DNA of 64,000 nucleotides. Origin: Zygaena filipendulae (taxonomy: Eukaryota > Arthropoda > Insecta > Lepidoptera > Zygaenidae). Each line of letters opens with the position of its first letter. The stretch's first letter is position 1. Below, in pieces: positions 1-10,493 of this stretch. The notes beneath the pieces are model-generated. The model was not told the origin of the DNA. It saw nothing but the letters and a program-made list of their open reading frames with translations, and ran no database searches. The DNA lies in contig OU015668.1 of NCBI GenBank assembly GCA_907165275.2, positions 7,435,658 through 7,499,657 of the forward strand, in the 5' to 3' direction. Position numbers and translations under genes: made by a program.

Positions 1-778
1 GTTTTAATCGTTCCACCAATTCATTAGGATCGTCCCAGTATACTAAGTCGACATCGTTTCGTATTTTTTTCATTGACGGTAAGCCTTCTCCTTTCGTTTG
101 TTTTATATTAAACAGAGGTCTAATGATTTGGACGTATTTTTGTCCTTTATTACTTTTGATGGGTTTTTTTGAATCGTAATCTCGACGGTGAGCGTTTGTG
201 TTCATTAACATAGTTTTGTAATTTTTCATGTCGCTATCCGTAATTAATTTTAAATCGATATCTTTTTTAAGCAACAATTGTTTTAAGCCAGGAGTGGTAG
301 CGTACTTATGTCCAGCTACAGATATAAATCGATCACCGATCGTTATAGGAGATGAACCTAACATAAGTTTTCCTTTTTCTGATCTAACACCAAATACAAC
401 ATCATCTAACGCCTCTGAAGACACAGACCATGACGAGGTATTTTTATCATCGAGAGTTGTATCAATAACGGATGAAACTGAGGGGTCTGTGTCTAAATCA
501 GATTCTGAATTATCTGTATAATAATTATCACTGCTCTCATCCTTGGTGTCTTTAACAGTACCGGTGTTATGGTTGGTGTTGCCTTCAGATTTTTCAATCA
601 GCTTTTGTTTTGTTGCTTTTTCATTAGCTTTCGTAAATTGAGCAAGAGGTTCTGTGACCGGCTTGAACACGGTTTCCAATGCACGTTTATTTTCAATTTC
701 GACATTTCTCATTTTTCGCACCTTTTTCTTAACTGCTTCTGCAGCATCAACAATTCGTCTTTTTAATGATTTTTCCAT
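1..778 (-). CDS. Hypothetical protein of a virus-like DNA element, partial at window edge
   Basis: An open frame starts at the ATG at 778-776 and runs without a stop to base 1, giving at least 259 residues; the C-terminus is outside the window. The N-terminus (residues 1-70) is very rich in Lys and Glu (MEKSLKRRIVDAAEAVKKK) and probably helical. A Ser/Asp-rich stretch follows at about 85-120. Then comes a more ordered part with the motifs ATTPGLKQLLLKK, NTNAHRR and, near the edge, VYWDDPNELVERL. I recall proteins of this type, with an 'NAHR' and a 'YWDDPNELV' motif, next to packaging-type ATPases in arthropod and cnidarian genomes, but I know no proven function. The ATPase gene lies 95 bp upstream on the same strand, so both probably belong to one element. 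The intact frame suggests a young insertion. Confidence 0.75.
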   Translation of the reverse strand, partial: MEKSLKRRIVDAAEAVKKKVRKMRNVEIENKRALETVFKPVTEPLAQFTKANEKATKQKLIEKSEGNTNHNTGTVKDTKDESSDNYYTDNSESDLDTDPSVSSVIDTTLDDKNTSSWSVSSEALDDVVFGVRSEKGKLMLGSSPITIGDRFISVAGHKYATTPGLKQLLLKKDIDLKLITDSDMKNYKTMLMNTNAHRRDYDSKKPIKSNKGQKYVQIIRPLFNIKQTKGEGLPSMKKIRNDVDLVYWDDPNELVERLK

Positions 779-873
779 TATAACCGGACGAGTCGTTAAT
801 GATTTAGCATCCGCTAACGAATGAAGTTTAAAACATGCGTTCCTCTATTTAAAGGTATTATTTATGTTCTTTG

Positions 874-1560
874 TTAGTCGAACACCACAAAAGTGTCTAA
901 TTTGTTTCTATAGCAACCATTATTTTTAGTACAATCCTTGTTTATAACCAAATAATTGTAAGGATTGATCCAAATCTTTGAACACATTTCGCGAAATTGA
1001 CCCCACGTCATGTCTGTATTAACGTGCTCATCATAAACATGTTTCATATTGGTTTCATCTTGTTTAAAAAGTATAATTAAATTCGCGTTATCTCTCACTA
1101 ACTGTTTAGGGATTTTACTATATGTTTGGTTGAGATAAAAACAATCAATATATTTGTGTCTGCCCATTGCAAAGTAATCTCGTATGTTATTTTGATTTTC
1201 ACATGCAACGTCGTCAAATACAATCACGGAGTAGGGTTTAGCATCTTGTAGACTTAAAACTTCATCTTTATCACGATACTTTTCAAATAAAACATTTGGA
1301 ACTCGTTCCAAAACCTTTTCTAAAAACACATATTTTGGTTGTTGTAATGTTTTAGAATAAACATACACATTTCGATAATGTAACCCGTTTTCGTGCAAAA
1401 GTAGTCCAATCATCAAATTTGTTTTCCCACAGCTCGACGGTCCACAAATGATGCATCGTACAGTGCTAGGTAGAAGCCTTCCATGACGTGACATGGTATT
1501 TTTTACTTCGACAAAAACATTATCAATATTTAACGATTGTGACTGTTTAACAAACTTCAT
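874..1560 (-). CDS. P-loop ATPase, packaging-type (A32/FtsK-HerA-like), virus-like element
   Basis: A complete 228-residue frame runs from ATG 1560-1558 to the stop at 874. A Walker A loop GPSSCGKTNLM is at about residues 40-50. A Walker B strand ending in two Asp (SVIVFDDVACENQNN) is near residue 112. It is followed by YFAMGRHKYIDCFYLNQTYS and a RDNANLIILFKQ segment, the order seen in DNA-packaging ATPases of the FtsK/HerA group (vaccinia A32, adenovirus-like and Polinton-like elements). Such enzymes are thought to pump DNA into capsids. No intron or stop interrupts it. It lies between a charged partner gene (1-778) and a palindromic end (1833-1934). No capsid, polymerase or integrase gene is visible here; they may lie left of the window. 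The ATPase call is firm; the element type is not settled. Confidence 0.8.
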   Translation of the reverse strand: MKFVKQSQSLNIDNVFVEVKNTMSRHGRLLPSTVRCIICGPSSCGKTNLMIGLLLHENGLHYRNVYVYSKTLQQPKYVFLEKVLERVPNVLFEKYRDKDEVLSLQDAKPYSVIVFDDVACENQNNIRDYFAMGRHKYIDCFYLNQTYSKIPKQLVRDNANLIILFKQDETNMKHVYDEHVNTDMTWGQFREMCSKIWINPYNYLVINKDCTKNNGCYRNKLDTFVVFD

Positions 1561-1612
1561 GATGCACGTGTCAAGTCAGTAGTGTGCTATTTCGTTAGTT
1601 ACATTTATTTTT

Positions 1613-1832
1613 AAGTCAAAACATGACAACTACCAGACGTCTAATCGTTTCATGGTATGGATTTCGCTGTATTATCATTCCACAGATAAATCTTTTGTAA
1701 TTGATCTGACAAATGATCGATCCGACAAATGAATCTTTTTGATTGTGTGGTCCAGGGCCTGGACCACTGGAATGATTTTGCGAGCGATAATTGTTTTTGC
1801 ATGATCGATCCGACAAGTGAATCATTTTGATT
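1613..1832. repeat. Subterminal direct repeats of the virus-like element
   Basis: An 88-bp-spaced direct repeat starts ATGATCGATCCGACAA at 1713 and again at 1801. Both copies continue with TTTTGATTG, a tggtc...ctggacca stem, GGA(A/G)TGATTT and GCGAGCGA. The first copy contains a near-perfect palindrome, TGGTCCAGG-g-CCTGGACCA, at 1749-1767. Part of the motif recurs at 1700-1712. Short frames here on the minus strand are by-products of the repeats. Confidence 0.65.
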
Positions 1833-1934
1833 GGTATATATTGTATGGTCTGGACCATCGGAGTGATTTCGCGAGCGAGCACGTGCTCGCTCATTGCGAA
1901 AGAACGAAGTGGTCCAGAACATACAATATATACC
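1833..1934. repeat. Imperfect 102-bp terminal palindrome
   Basis: The left arm (1833-1882) begins GGTATATATTGTATG and the right arm (1883-1934) ends with its reverse complement. The centre, 1873-1892, is the perfect palindrome GAGCGAGCACGTGCTCGCTC. Between lie matching tctggacca/tggtccaga and TTTCGC/GCGAAA segments with a few mismatches. Such a structure can fold into a closed hairpin. Host repeat sequence begins directly after base 1934, so this looks like the end of the inserted element. Confidence 0.75.
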
Positions 1935-1986
1935 TACTCGCGGGAACCCGAAATTACCGCGGATGAAATCGCGGGTGACAGCTAGT
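1935..1986 (+). repeat. Truncated copy of the ...ACAGCTAGT interspersed repeat
   Basis: The sequence reads CTCGCGGGAACCCGAAATTA... to GTGACAGCTAGT, the 3' end of the repeat found many times in this window. Its 5' part is missing exactly where the palindrome ends, which marks the junction of the virus-like element with host DNA. Confidence 0.7.
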
Positions 1987-1989
1987 TAG

Positions 1990-4010
1990 ATTATAAAGAA
2001 GTTTCAAATATTATTGTTAAAAATACTAGGCCAATTTTATAACCTCGCAGGAAAACGCCAATTAAACCATGGATTACCCCTGGGCTCTTAAGATGTTTAA
2101 GACATAGGGATAGATTACATTTAAAATTGCGTAAAGATCAGGATAATGATGTTTTACGGACATCTTATCGTCGGTATCTATACTTCTGTAGCCGTATATT
2201 AAAAAGTGTTAAGCGGCAATATGAGAGAGCCGAATTGAAAAGGGCAAGTTCTATGAATGTGAAAGAAACCTGGCGTGTGATTAATTCTATTACTAATCTC
2301 AGAGCAGACAAAGTAGTGTCGCACGATTTGCTGTCAATTTCGACATTACCTTGTGTAAATCAAGTTAACCATTATTTTGCAAACGTCGGCAAAACACTTG
2401 CTCAAAAAATTTGTTCTGAGGATCTAGTTTCGGACGTCTCTGTCACCGAACTTCATTCTGTCCCACATTCTTGTGTACTTCTTGAAACGGATTTATTTGA
2501 GGTAGTGACGTTCATAAATGCACTTAAGTCAACCTCCTCTACCGGGTTTGATTATATTTCTTCAAGGGTTCTCAAGGAAAACAACAAAATCTTATCGGGC
2601 CTATTGGTCCAACTTTTCAATTTGGCTCTTTCATCTGGATGTTTCCCTTGGGTTTTCAAAAAATCTATTATTACACCGATTCACAAATCTAATACAATGG
2701 TCATAATTATTAACTATAGGCCAATCTCAATTTTGCCCACCTTCTCCAAAATACTAGAAAAAATTAAAAAAAAATTTAGATTGGTTAAATATTTAGAATG
2801 AATTGGAATAATCTCGAAAAATCAATATGGTTTTCGGAGGGGAAGATCTACATCTGATGCTTTGTTGGAGTTAACTGAACAAGTTGTTCGAGGTTTGGAT
2901 GGTCGTGAAAGGTGTTTGGCCATCTTTTTGGATCTTGCCAAGGCTTTCGATACGGTCCCTTACTTCTTCGTAAACTTGAGCAATGTGGTATGCGCGGTTC
3001 CCAGCTTGATCTTTTTAGAGATTATTTGAGTGATATCAAAGTGTTAAAATTGGTGAACACATGAGCCAGTCGCTTCCCAAGGAAGTATACTCGGTCCAAC
3101 ACTTTTCCTAGTTTATATCAATGATCTCTGTAATCTACCTATTAAAAATGGAAAAAAATATTACTTTGCGGATGATACAGCAATGGTATTCCGTAGTACT
3201 GGTCTGATGTATTCCAATCAGCGCAAAGATGTTTAAATAGGGTCGTCCAATGGTTACGGTATAACTTGTTGAGTCTAAGTGCTGGTAAGTCAAAATATAT
3301 TACTTTTTCGCTTAAAATCAATACACACCCATCGGGTGATAGGCATAATATCTTTGCTCACTTCGCATCATGTCTACACTCTACGGATGGTTTTACTTGC
3401 TCATGTGCTAAACTGGAATGTTCACATACTGTAAAGTATCTTGGAGTTCTAATTGATAAGAAGCTTTGTTTTGAGCCCCATATTGGTTTACTTTCGGGCA
3501 GGATTAGGAAGTTGATTGCTATCTTTTTATGAGACATGTGGCAGATAGCCGAATTCTGAAAACTATTTATTATGCACTATGTCAATCACTCTTAACATAC
3601 TGCATTGATTCATGTGGTGGTGTACCTAAGACAACTCTGATGCAGCTTGAGAGGGCTCAACGTGTCGTTCTTAAGGTCAGTCGTTTTCTTCCATATAGAT
3701 ATCCAACAGCATCTTTATATAGTCTGAAGTTCTAACTGTCAGGCAGCTCTTTGTGCGCGAGGTTGTATCGAGACAGCACAATCTGTTCGATTTTTGTCCC
3801 TAGATGTAAACATGAGGCGCCGCAGGGATTTGGTTTTTAAACTCCCTGAGTGTAAGACATTTTTTGGTCATCGGTTCTCGTATTTTACTGGAGTGTTGTT
3901 ATACAATAGATTGAATAAAAATAATAAACTCATTTCTTTAAATTCCCATGATTGTAAGAAACTCTTTCTTACGACCAAACAGAGGATCTACTAAAATGTT
4001 GAAGCGCGTT
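1990..4010 (+). pseudogene. Decayed non-LTR retrotransposon reverse transcriptase
   Basis: Pieces of one reverse transcriptase can be read in order in changing frames. At 2127-2801 there is a linker region and NYRPISILPTFSKILEK. At 2800-2960 come NQYGFRRGRSTSDAL and FLDLAKAFDTV. Near 3090-3190 are GSILGPTLF and YFADDTAMVF, the catalytic box, here FADD. At 3266-3532 there is VKYLGVLIDKKLCFEPH. At 3529-3994 there is the C-terminal part with LERAQR. At least four frameshifts separate these blocks, so it is dead. Family placement (jockey/CR1-L2-like group) is by motif only. The 5' end and tail are not clear. Confidence 0.8.
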
Positions 4011-4500
4011 AATGAAGTTGTCTTATCTTAAACTGGCTGTATTTTCGGGACTCTCCGGTTAACCTACTACGGGATGAAAAACTTCTCTTAAGTGACGTCT
4101 ACTCCTTAAAGCTAGGTACCTTACTGATTACTACTTAGGTACTTTATCTTTGCTTTAGCTTAAGCTTTAGTCAACTGTTACTGCCAACACTATAAACTTT
4201 AGTTTTGGTATTTCGCTTGATGAATTAGTTTTCATATCAGAATATCCAAATTACTTTCTTTCATACAAATCCTGGCATTAAGCACACACATACACACACA
4301 CACTTGAGATGAATTATAATAGTACTTACTATAGTTAATTTATTTAAATGGTATTGACAACTTTAGTTTCAATCGTGGCTAAATTTGTGCAATTTGAAGT
4401 TCAAATCGCATGTAGAAATTGAATTTAAACTTATATTTCTCATTTATATTTTTTCTGAGTTAACTAATATACCTACAGTTAAATAGCATAGAAGTTAGTT
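4011..4500. other. AT-rich sequence without recognisable feature
   Basis: This may include the 3' untranslated part of the preceding retrotransposon. A short ACACAC run lies at 4284-4303. I see no gene. Confidence 0.4.
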
Positions 4501-4504
4501 AAAG

Positions 4505-4640
4505 TTCCTTCTCGGATAATAATAAAATAATAATAAATAATAAAATTGTTTATTGCCATCAAAAAGGTGTATAAAAGAATAATAATTAAACTTAGCCAAT
4601 TATTATAGGCAAAAGGAAGTGATTCAGCGTTAGCTACTAC
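4505..4640 (-). repeat. LINE 3' tail, minus strand
   Basis: An (AAT)n run is followed by TTGTTTATTGCCATCAAAAAGG and GGCAAAAGGAAGTGATTCAGCG. The same sequence occurs in the opposite orientation at about 46255-46378, where it ends in (ATT)n. It therefore marks the 3' end of one LINE family. Confidence 0.6.
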
Positions 4641-5321
4641 TATATTACAGTTTATTACTGAATTACAGTTTATTATACCTAAGGGAAGACACTGATGTCT
4701 ATAATACAGGCTAGACCTAGTTTAGAGATCAGTTGTAATATTTACTTGTAGCATTTTCCATTAATCAAGTTCCTCATTAGACTGTGATGTTTAAAGTTTT
4801 TATTTTATGATCTTGCATGACTGTGTATTACTATTGTATTTGTAGGAAATAATGATAGTAATATGGAACTATAATAAGCAATTGCACCAACATAGTTATA
4901 GATAATACAGCATACCAGATATCCGTAGGGAACACGGAGCAGTGCCTGGGACTTGCGACCCAGGTGTAGGTTTAATGGGGCCCCTTTACAATGCATGAAC
5001 GCTCACCTCCACTGCCCGTGCTCCCGACTTAAGCAAACCTCTGGAAACAACTAGATGACACAGCACACGTAATCACTATTAGATTGATACGACACTATAA
5101 CTGCACTGAACCGAACACAAAGTAACAATGAACCGTGGCTTACGCATACCCGCGTTTTATATCAAGTTCTAACAAAGACGAGTCGAGTCGGGCAATGGAG
5201 TGGAGCGGGGGAACGGACGACTACTATACGTCGGCGGGAAACGTTATTGATAACGAAACTACCCTCTCGCCGACATATTGATAATATTTGTTTTCTAAAT
5301 AAATTATTATATTATTAAGTA
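4641..5321. other. Intergenic, no gene recognised
   Basis: A more GC-rich patch at 5010-5280 contains a short inverted pair, gtcggcggga/ctcgccgac (5231-5272). Nothing coding is evident; the 63-codon frame on the minus strand (4805-4996) has no recognisable features. Confidence 0.35.
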
Positions 5322-5815
5322 TGTGAGTTCGTGAGGTTATAGGCGGTAATCTCTATATCCACTGAACCAATTTAGAAAGCTCTTTCACGCAGACGAAGGA
5401 ACAATGATCCTGAATGACATAGAGTACTTTTTTTCCCGGAATTCCCGTGGGAACTGCGAAATTACCGTGGGTGGAACAGCCGGGAACAGCTAGTCACTAT
5501 ATAGTACTAGCTGTGCCCCGCGGTTTCACCCGCGTGAGTTTCGGGATTCCCGCAGGAACTCCAATGTAATTTACTCCTTATAACAACAGCTAATTAGCAG
5601 TGAAAGTCCCGCCAATATCGGTGCAACCGTTTCGGAGATCCACCCGCGTGAGTTTCGGAATTCCCGCAGGAACTCCAAAATTCTTTTATATAAACCTTGT
5701 CTTGACAATAACGAACTCAAAAAAAAAATCAATTTTCCAATTTGGTGTAGTCGTTTGTAAGTTATGCGCTTACCAACACATTTGACGATTCATTTTTATT
5801 ATATAGATAAAACAA
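5322..5815. repeat. Two facing copies of the ...ACAGCTAGT repeat
   Basis: A copy in forward orientation ends GGGAACAGCTAGT at 5494. A second, in reverse orientation, starts ACTAGCTGTGCCCCGCGG at 5509 and runs about 305 bp to CATTTTTATTATATAG. The latter is a near match, inverted, to 9797-10110. The frame at 5600-5785 is the repeat's own sequence, not a gene. Confidence 0.7.
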
Positions 5816-6204
5816 AGTCGCTTCCCGCTGTCCCTATGTATCCTTAGATCTTTAAAACTATCTTGATACCTACGGTTTTTTTAATAGATAGAGTAATTCA
5901 ATAGGAAGGTTTATATATCGTATAGCTTATCCTGAAATTCCCACGGGAAGTCTGAAATTACCGCTCGGTTTTGAAGCCGCCATAGTAGTAGTTGACGGTC
6001 ACAAGCTATGATGCAATAATAAAAAATAAAATTAAAATTATTGTTAAAAAACATTTCAACTAGTTTATCACAGCGCATTAAGTTTGTACTGCACACAATT
6101 CCAGTTTAAATAACCAATAATCACTTTATGCATATAAATTTAATTATAATCACACAGCTAACTAACATAGATATTGACGGTTCAAAAGTAGGGTAATAAT
6201 TTTT
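5816..6204. other. AT-rich sequence, no gene
   Basis: One partial repeat core is visible at 5925-5980 (CTGAAATTCCCACGGG). Nothing else is supported. Confidence 0.35.
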
Positions 6205-6520
6205 TTTGAATTGAATTGAATTGATAAACTTTATTTGACACAGCACAAAGATTTACAGCATACGTATACAACAACTAAACATAAGTATAACAGGTATTGA
6301 GGGTACGCCTCTCAACCGACGGACAGACGCCGCCAGTCGAAGATCTGTGGGCGGACTCCATCATTGTCATTAGACACCGTGTTGTGACAAAAAGGCGGCC
6401 AGCTCAGCATAAGTCGGGTGGTTGTAAGGACCACCCGGCGCTGGTCTTCCGCTGGAGCCCTGCGGAGGCGTCACGGACGCAGGCAGACAAATTTATACAC
6501 AAAATGAACAAATACTAATT
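6205..6520 (-). repeat. LINE 3' end, minus strand
   Basis: It starts with (GAATT)n and TTTATTTGACACAGCAC, a polyadenylation-type tail read backwards. It continues into GC-richer sequence containing AAAGGCGGCCAGCTCAGC, which recurs at 11175-11210 next to another LINE fragment. The small plus-strand frame here is not a gene. Confidence 0.55.
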
Positions 6521-6614
6521 ATATACTACTACATACTACTATATACTAAATACCAAAAACTATACATACTAATGATTACATAGACTATTGTAAATATATA
6601 CTGATTTAAGTTTT

Positions 6615-6881
6615 GACGATCCGATTGGTGCAATGGTTACCATGCCTGCCCGCTAATCAAGAGGTTCCGGGTTCGATTCCCGGTGGGGGTGGACGTTGTG
6701 TGATGAACACAGGGTTCCATTTTCCAGTCTGGGTGTATATATATATCTCTATAGTAAAATATATATGTAATAATATGTGTAGTATATACCACGTTTGCTT
6801 GGTTTCCACGACACAAGCTTATAGCTTAGTGTGGGATCAAGTAGATCTGTGTGTTGTGAAGTGGATTATTATTATTATTAT
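6615..6881 (+). mobile_element. tRNA-derived SINE
   Basis: The head has RNA polymerase III promoter boxes: a box A-like TTGGTGCAATGG and box B GGTTCGATTCC inside a tRNA-like fold region. A ~190-bp body with ...GTGTATATATATATC... and a (ATT)n tail at 6864-6881 follow. A headless copy lies inverted at 44946-45120 and a head-only fragment at 10660-10725. It is not a working tRNA gene, since no acceptor stem closes and no clean anticodon arm is seen. Confidence 0.75.
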
Positions 6882-6924
6882 AAGTATGTATTTAAGTATG
6901 GGGATGACCATCATCTTGTTAAGT

Positions 6925-7725
6925 CAGTGAACTACTTTTGGTTTTAGGCCCCATGTATTTCCGTAAGCACTGCGGCACATTCCAAATACTCTTAGAGGCT
7001 TTGTCGTTATGTTGTTCACTTGTGTTTTGAACGTGAGCTCTTTGTCCAAAGTGACTCCAAAGTATTTCACTTCGGTGGACTAGTTTAACTGATTTCCTAA
7101 CATGGATAGGGTTTTCAGTTCTGTTAAAGCCCTTCTCCTGGTAAATGCTACAAGTGACGTTTTACTAGGACTGACAGAGAGATCGTTTCTTGTGCACGAT
7201 CTCTCAACTCTATCCAGAGCCTCTTGCATTAGAAATGCTGTAGCCCCAGGAAATTTTCCATCCACTAGTATTACGATGTCTTCTGCGTATCCTATCAAGT
7301 AGACGGTCCTTTGTTTAGTTCTTCGATAAGTGAGTCTATGTATTACTAAACATCAAAAGGTGGGCGATAGCAACCTCCTTGTGGGCACTGCCTAGTGGCT
7401 CTCACACACATTGATTCACCTCGTAGGTTTGAATGTATGATTCTGCCCTTTAACATATTGTCGATCCATCGACCGATTGTCTTGATGATGCCTTGTACCT
7501 TTACAGCATCCTTAATGGAATCGTGGGTTGGTCTGTCATAAGCTCAGTTTAGTCCTTTTTAATGGTCCTGCCCTTATGTATTTGTCTACAAGTTTTTCTA
7601 TGCATCTTAATATAAATGATGACAAGCTTATAGGCCTGTATGACTTTGCCTGGTCGTAGCTGGGTTTACCTGGTTTTGGTATATATACTACCTTTACCTG
7701 TCACTATATTTTTGGTATGTATCCC
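6925..7725 (-). pseudogene. Decayed R1-like non-LTR reverse transcriptase
   Basis: Read on the minus strand, 7720-7560 gives PGKPSYDQ...YRPISLSSF. The block at 7298-7080 gives GYAEDIVILVDGKFPG, where the catalytic YADD box reads YAED, then DLSVSPSKTSLVAFTRRR, typical of R1-type elements. The block at 7080-6930 gives FKTQVNNITTKPLRVFGMCR. Several frameshifts and stops separate them, so the copy is dead. Confidence 0.7.
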
Positions 7726-7739
7726 AAAGCAAAACAGGC

Positions 7740-8310
7740 CTTAAAAATCTTGCACGTAGGTATTGCTGCGCCCTGTTGTAGTAGAATTTTGAGTATATTC
7801 ATCTGGCCCTGGAGATCTGAACATATGTGACAAAATATCACAGTCGCTCCAGTCTATACCTTTGGACCCAGTAACCAAGTTGCATAGCGCATTGACCCAA
7901 TTTGGTAGTCTTCGCACGAAAACCCTTACGGACATCAAGCGCGTTGACTGACCTTCGTACAAAACAATGAAATAACTCTACGCGCAGGTTCGTTCAACAT
8001 GACTATTCGTAACGCACCGTCCATTGCAATGAAATAAAACACTAGGTACAAGCAATCTCCGCACAAAGCATCTCGATCTCGAAGCGCATCGGCCCACCTG
8101 AACTGGTGAATGCATGTATATGCATGACCACCAAGTATCTATCACAGTCGCGCACGCTCGACTTTGCACTATAATTAGTAATAAAGTCGCAGAGCGCATT
8201 GATGCAATTTGATAATCTTCACACGAGAAACCCTCAGGGACGTCAAGCGCGTTTACAAGCCTTCGCACAGAGCAAACCATAACCCTGCACGACAGCCCTC
8301 TCGACAATGA
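7740..8310. repeat. Two diverged direct copies of an unknown ~110-bp unit
   Basis: The block at 7866-7985 (CATAGCGCATTGACCCAATTT, then ACATCAAGCGCGTT) is repeated with divergence at 8175-8300 (CAGAGCGCATTGATGCAATTT, then ACGTCAAGCGCGTT). I do not recognise the element. Minus-strand frames of 73 and 109 codons cover it, but no protein motif is visible. Confidence 0.5.
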
Positions 8311-9048
8311 CGTACTTCGCTTTTGTATTTATGTAATTTTTGTATGCCAAAGATGTATGGTAAAATCTGTTCAAGTAATTTTATCTTTTGTATTTTTGTG
8401 TGATGATTCCGTTTATTCCGTTAGTTTTCGAGTTATTCATGCACCGACAAACATACTAAAAATTGATTTTGTGTAAATCGACCCACGATGCTTCCCAATA
8501 GGTATGTTTTTAATGTAGGTAATTTTATAAACGTATTTTATTAACATTCATGTTTTAGCACTTACAACCTTTTATACCTATGGTTAACAAAATAAAAAAA
8601 CAAAGACTACTTCTCGATTACGTAGAATGAGTATGTTCAACTTACTAACTTACTTATGGATGTGTAAATCGGCCTTTACAAAGTGTCTTCGATCAATATA
8701 TTATGTATTTAAGTAGGTACTTAAAATACGTATGTATAATATCATTGTCGTCAAACCAATTGTCAAAAATTTAAAAGTAAAATTCGTATTTATGTATGCA
8801 CGACCTTATAACGCTGTCATTTTTAACCGACTTCCAAAAAGGAGGAGGTTCTGCATTCGGCTGTACGTATGTATGTTTTTTTTACTTTAATTATGGAATC
8901 TACCGCGATTGTACGCGTTTTGATTTTGCCAATGAAAATGTTTTAGTAATTAGGTACGTACTAGCTATTCTCTGCCACGCCTGTCTGTCTGTCTGTTTGA
9001 CTGTACCGTACGTATACCTATGTATACGTATATATTAGTATATGTATT
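8311..9048. other. AT-rich, with one short interspersed repeat
   Basis: At 8823-8880 a copy of the lepidopteran-type repeat beginning AACCGACTTCCAAAAAGGAG is present, as at 35680. The rest shows nothing recognisable. Confidence 0.45.
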
Positions 9049-9122
9049 AGTAGACAGTGCCAGTTTTACCTGAAACAAAAATATTGTGAGAAAATTATAC
9101 AAACACCATATTGACGTGAATA
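9049..9122 (-). repeat. 74-bp duplicate of the last FAS exon/intron junction
   Basis: This stretch matches 14042-14115 at about 72 of 74 positions, from AGTAGACAGTGCCAG to TTGACGTGAATA. The source holds the first 21 bases of the final FAS exon, its AG acceptor and 53 bases of intron. No FAS sequence follows on either side, so it is a non-functional fragment. Confidence 0.8.
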
Positions 9123-9694
9123 TGTCTTTAAAACTGCTTCCATAGTGGGGGGCAAGTCAAGAAAATGATAACAAACTCGGCGGATACAATTCAGTTTTGC
9201 AGCTTCGTAGCTATCACCTCCATCCTTAATTCAATTACACCATTGCATAACTAAAGGACCAAATATTAAATTCATTACACCAAGTGAGGACTGTGACGCA
9301 TCGCGTGGGGTGGAGTGGAAAGTGCCGCCTTTTTGAGGTAATTTTGCTGCATATCGAGATTTCCGTTTAGTTAACTTTTAACTCGAAAAATTTACGACGT
9401 TTGTTTCGGTTTCAATCGTGAGCTCTCGTCAAAATCTATCGATTGCTACGAGCGTCCACTTCATTAAGCACACTAAGCCTACTCCTGAGAATCCAGTATT
9501 ATTATTGCTGGACAATCATTCTCCACACATTGACACTGATAGACATAGACATATCTACACATAACTTTATTTGGTAACACAAAATTTCTTAAAAACACCT
9601 GCATACATGCATCAAAATTAAAAAGAGTCTGCCGTGTTGCCGAGATGGACACCGTCTCAGCATATGCTGGCAAATAAAACGAAGCAGCATAATT
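9123..9694. other. Intergenic, no gene recognised
   Basis: No motif or repeat family known to me is seen. The 64-codon minus-strand frame at 9479-9673 has no support. Confidence 0.35.
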
Positions 9695-10493
9695 ATCGGC
9701 TAACTAGTTGTACCCCGCGGTTTCAACTGCGTTAATTTCAGAGTTGCCGAGGGAATTCCGGGATAAAAACTAACCCATGTGTTAATCTGATTTATAAGCT
9801 ATCTATATAATAAAAATGAATCGCCAAATGTGTTGGTAAGCGCATAACTTACAAACGACTGCACTAAATTGGAACATTGTTTTTTTTTTTGTGTTTGTTA
9901 TTGTCAGGACAAGGTTTATATAAAAGAAGTTTGGAGTTCCTGCGGGAATTCCGAAACTCACGCGGGTGAATCTCCGAAACGGTTGGACCGATATTGACGG
10001 GACTTTCACTGCTAATTAGCTGCTGTTATAAGGAGTACATTAGACTGCATTAGAGTTCCTGCGGGAACCCCGAAACTCACGCGGGTGAAACCGCGGGGCA
10101 CAGCTAGTATTATTATAAAGTCTCATTTAAATCCATCTAGTAGTTTTTGCGTGAAAGAGTAACAAACATCCATCCATCCATCCATCCATCCATCCATCCA
10201 TCCATACATACTTACAAACTTTCGCGTTTATTATAATTATTAGTAGGATGTGATTGAAAGTTAGTGATATAAAAATTAAAGTGTCATTATTATTATCCTA
10301 CTAATATTATAAATGTGAAAGTGTGGATGTTTGTTACTCAATCACGCAAAAACGGCTGAACAGATTTCGATGAAATTTGGCGTGCACGTTGTCAGGGGTA
10401 CAGAAAAGGACATAGGGTACTTTTTATCCCAGAATTCCCGCGGGAACTCCGAAATTACCGCGGGTGAAACTACGGGGCACAGATAGTTATGAT
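9695..10493. repeat. Cluster of ...ACAGCTAGT interspersed repeats
   Basis: There is a short reverse copy at 9703-9775, a ~310-bp forward copy at 9797-10110 (inverted partner of 5509-5815), and a complete ~200-bp forward copy at 10290-10493. The last begins at a TATTAT..CCTACTAATATTATAAATG head, passes through CAGGGGTACAGA..GGACATAGGGTA, and ends in a degenerate ACAGATAGT. Confidence 0.75.
10169..10206. repeat. (CATC)n microsatellite
   Basis: About nine tandem CATC units lie directly downstream of a repeat copy, in the position of its 3' flank. Confidence 0.9.

Noticed and set aside
1616..1922. Two overlapping ~90-codon minus-strand frames
   Set aside because: They cover the direct repeats and terminal palindrome; the protein sequences are low-complexity products of those repeats.
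5600..5785. Pair of similar small proteins here and at 9803-10009
   Set aside because: Both are the same interspersed repeat in opposite orientation.
6615..6700. tRNA gene
   Set aside because: Box A and B are present but the cloverleaf does not close and the unit continues into a SINE body with (ATT)n tail; other copies exist.
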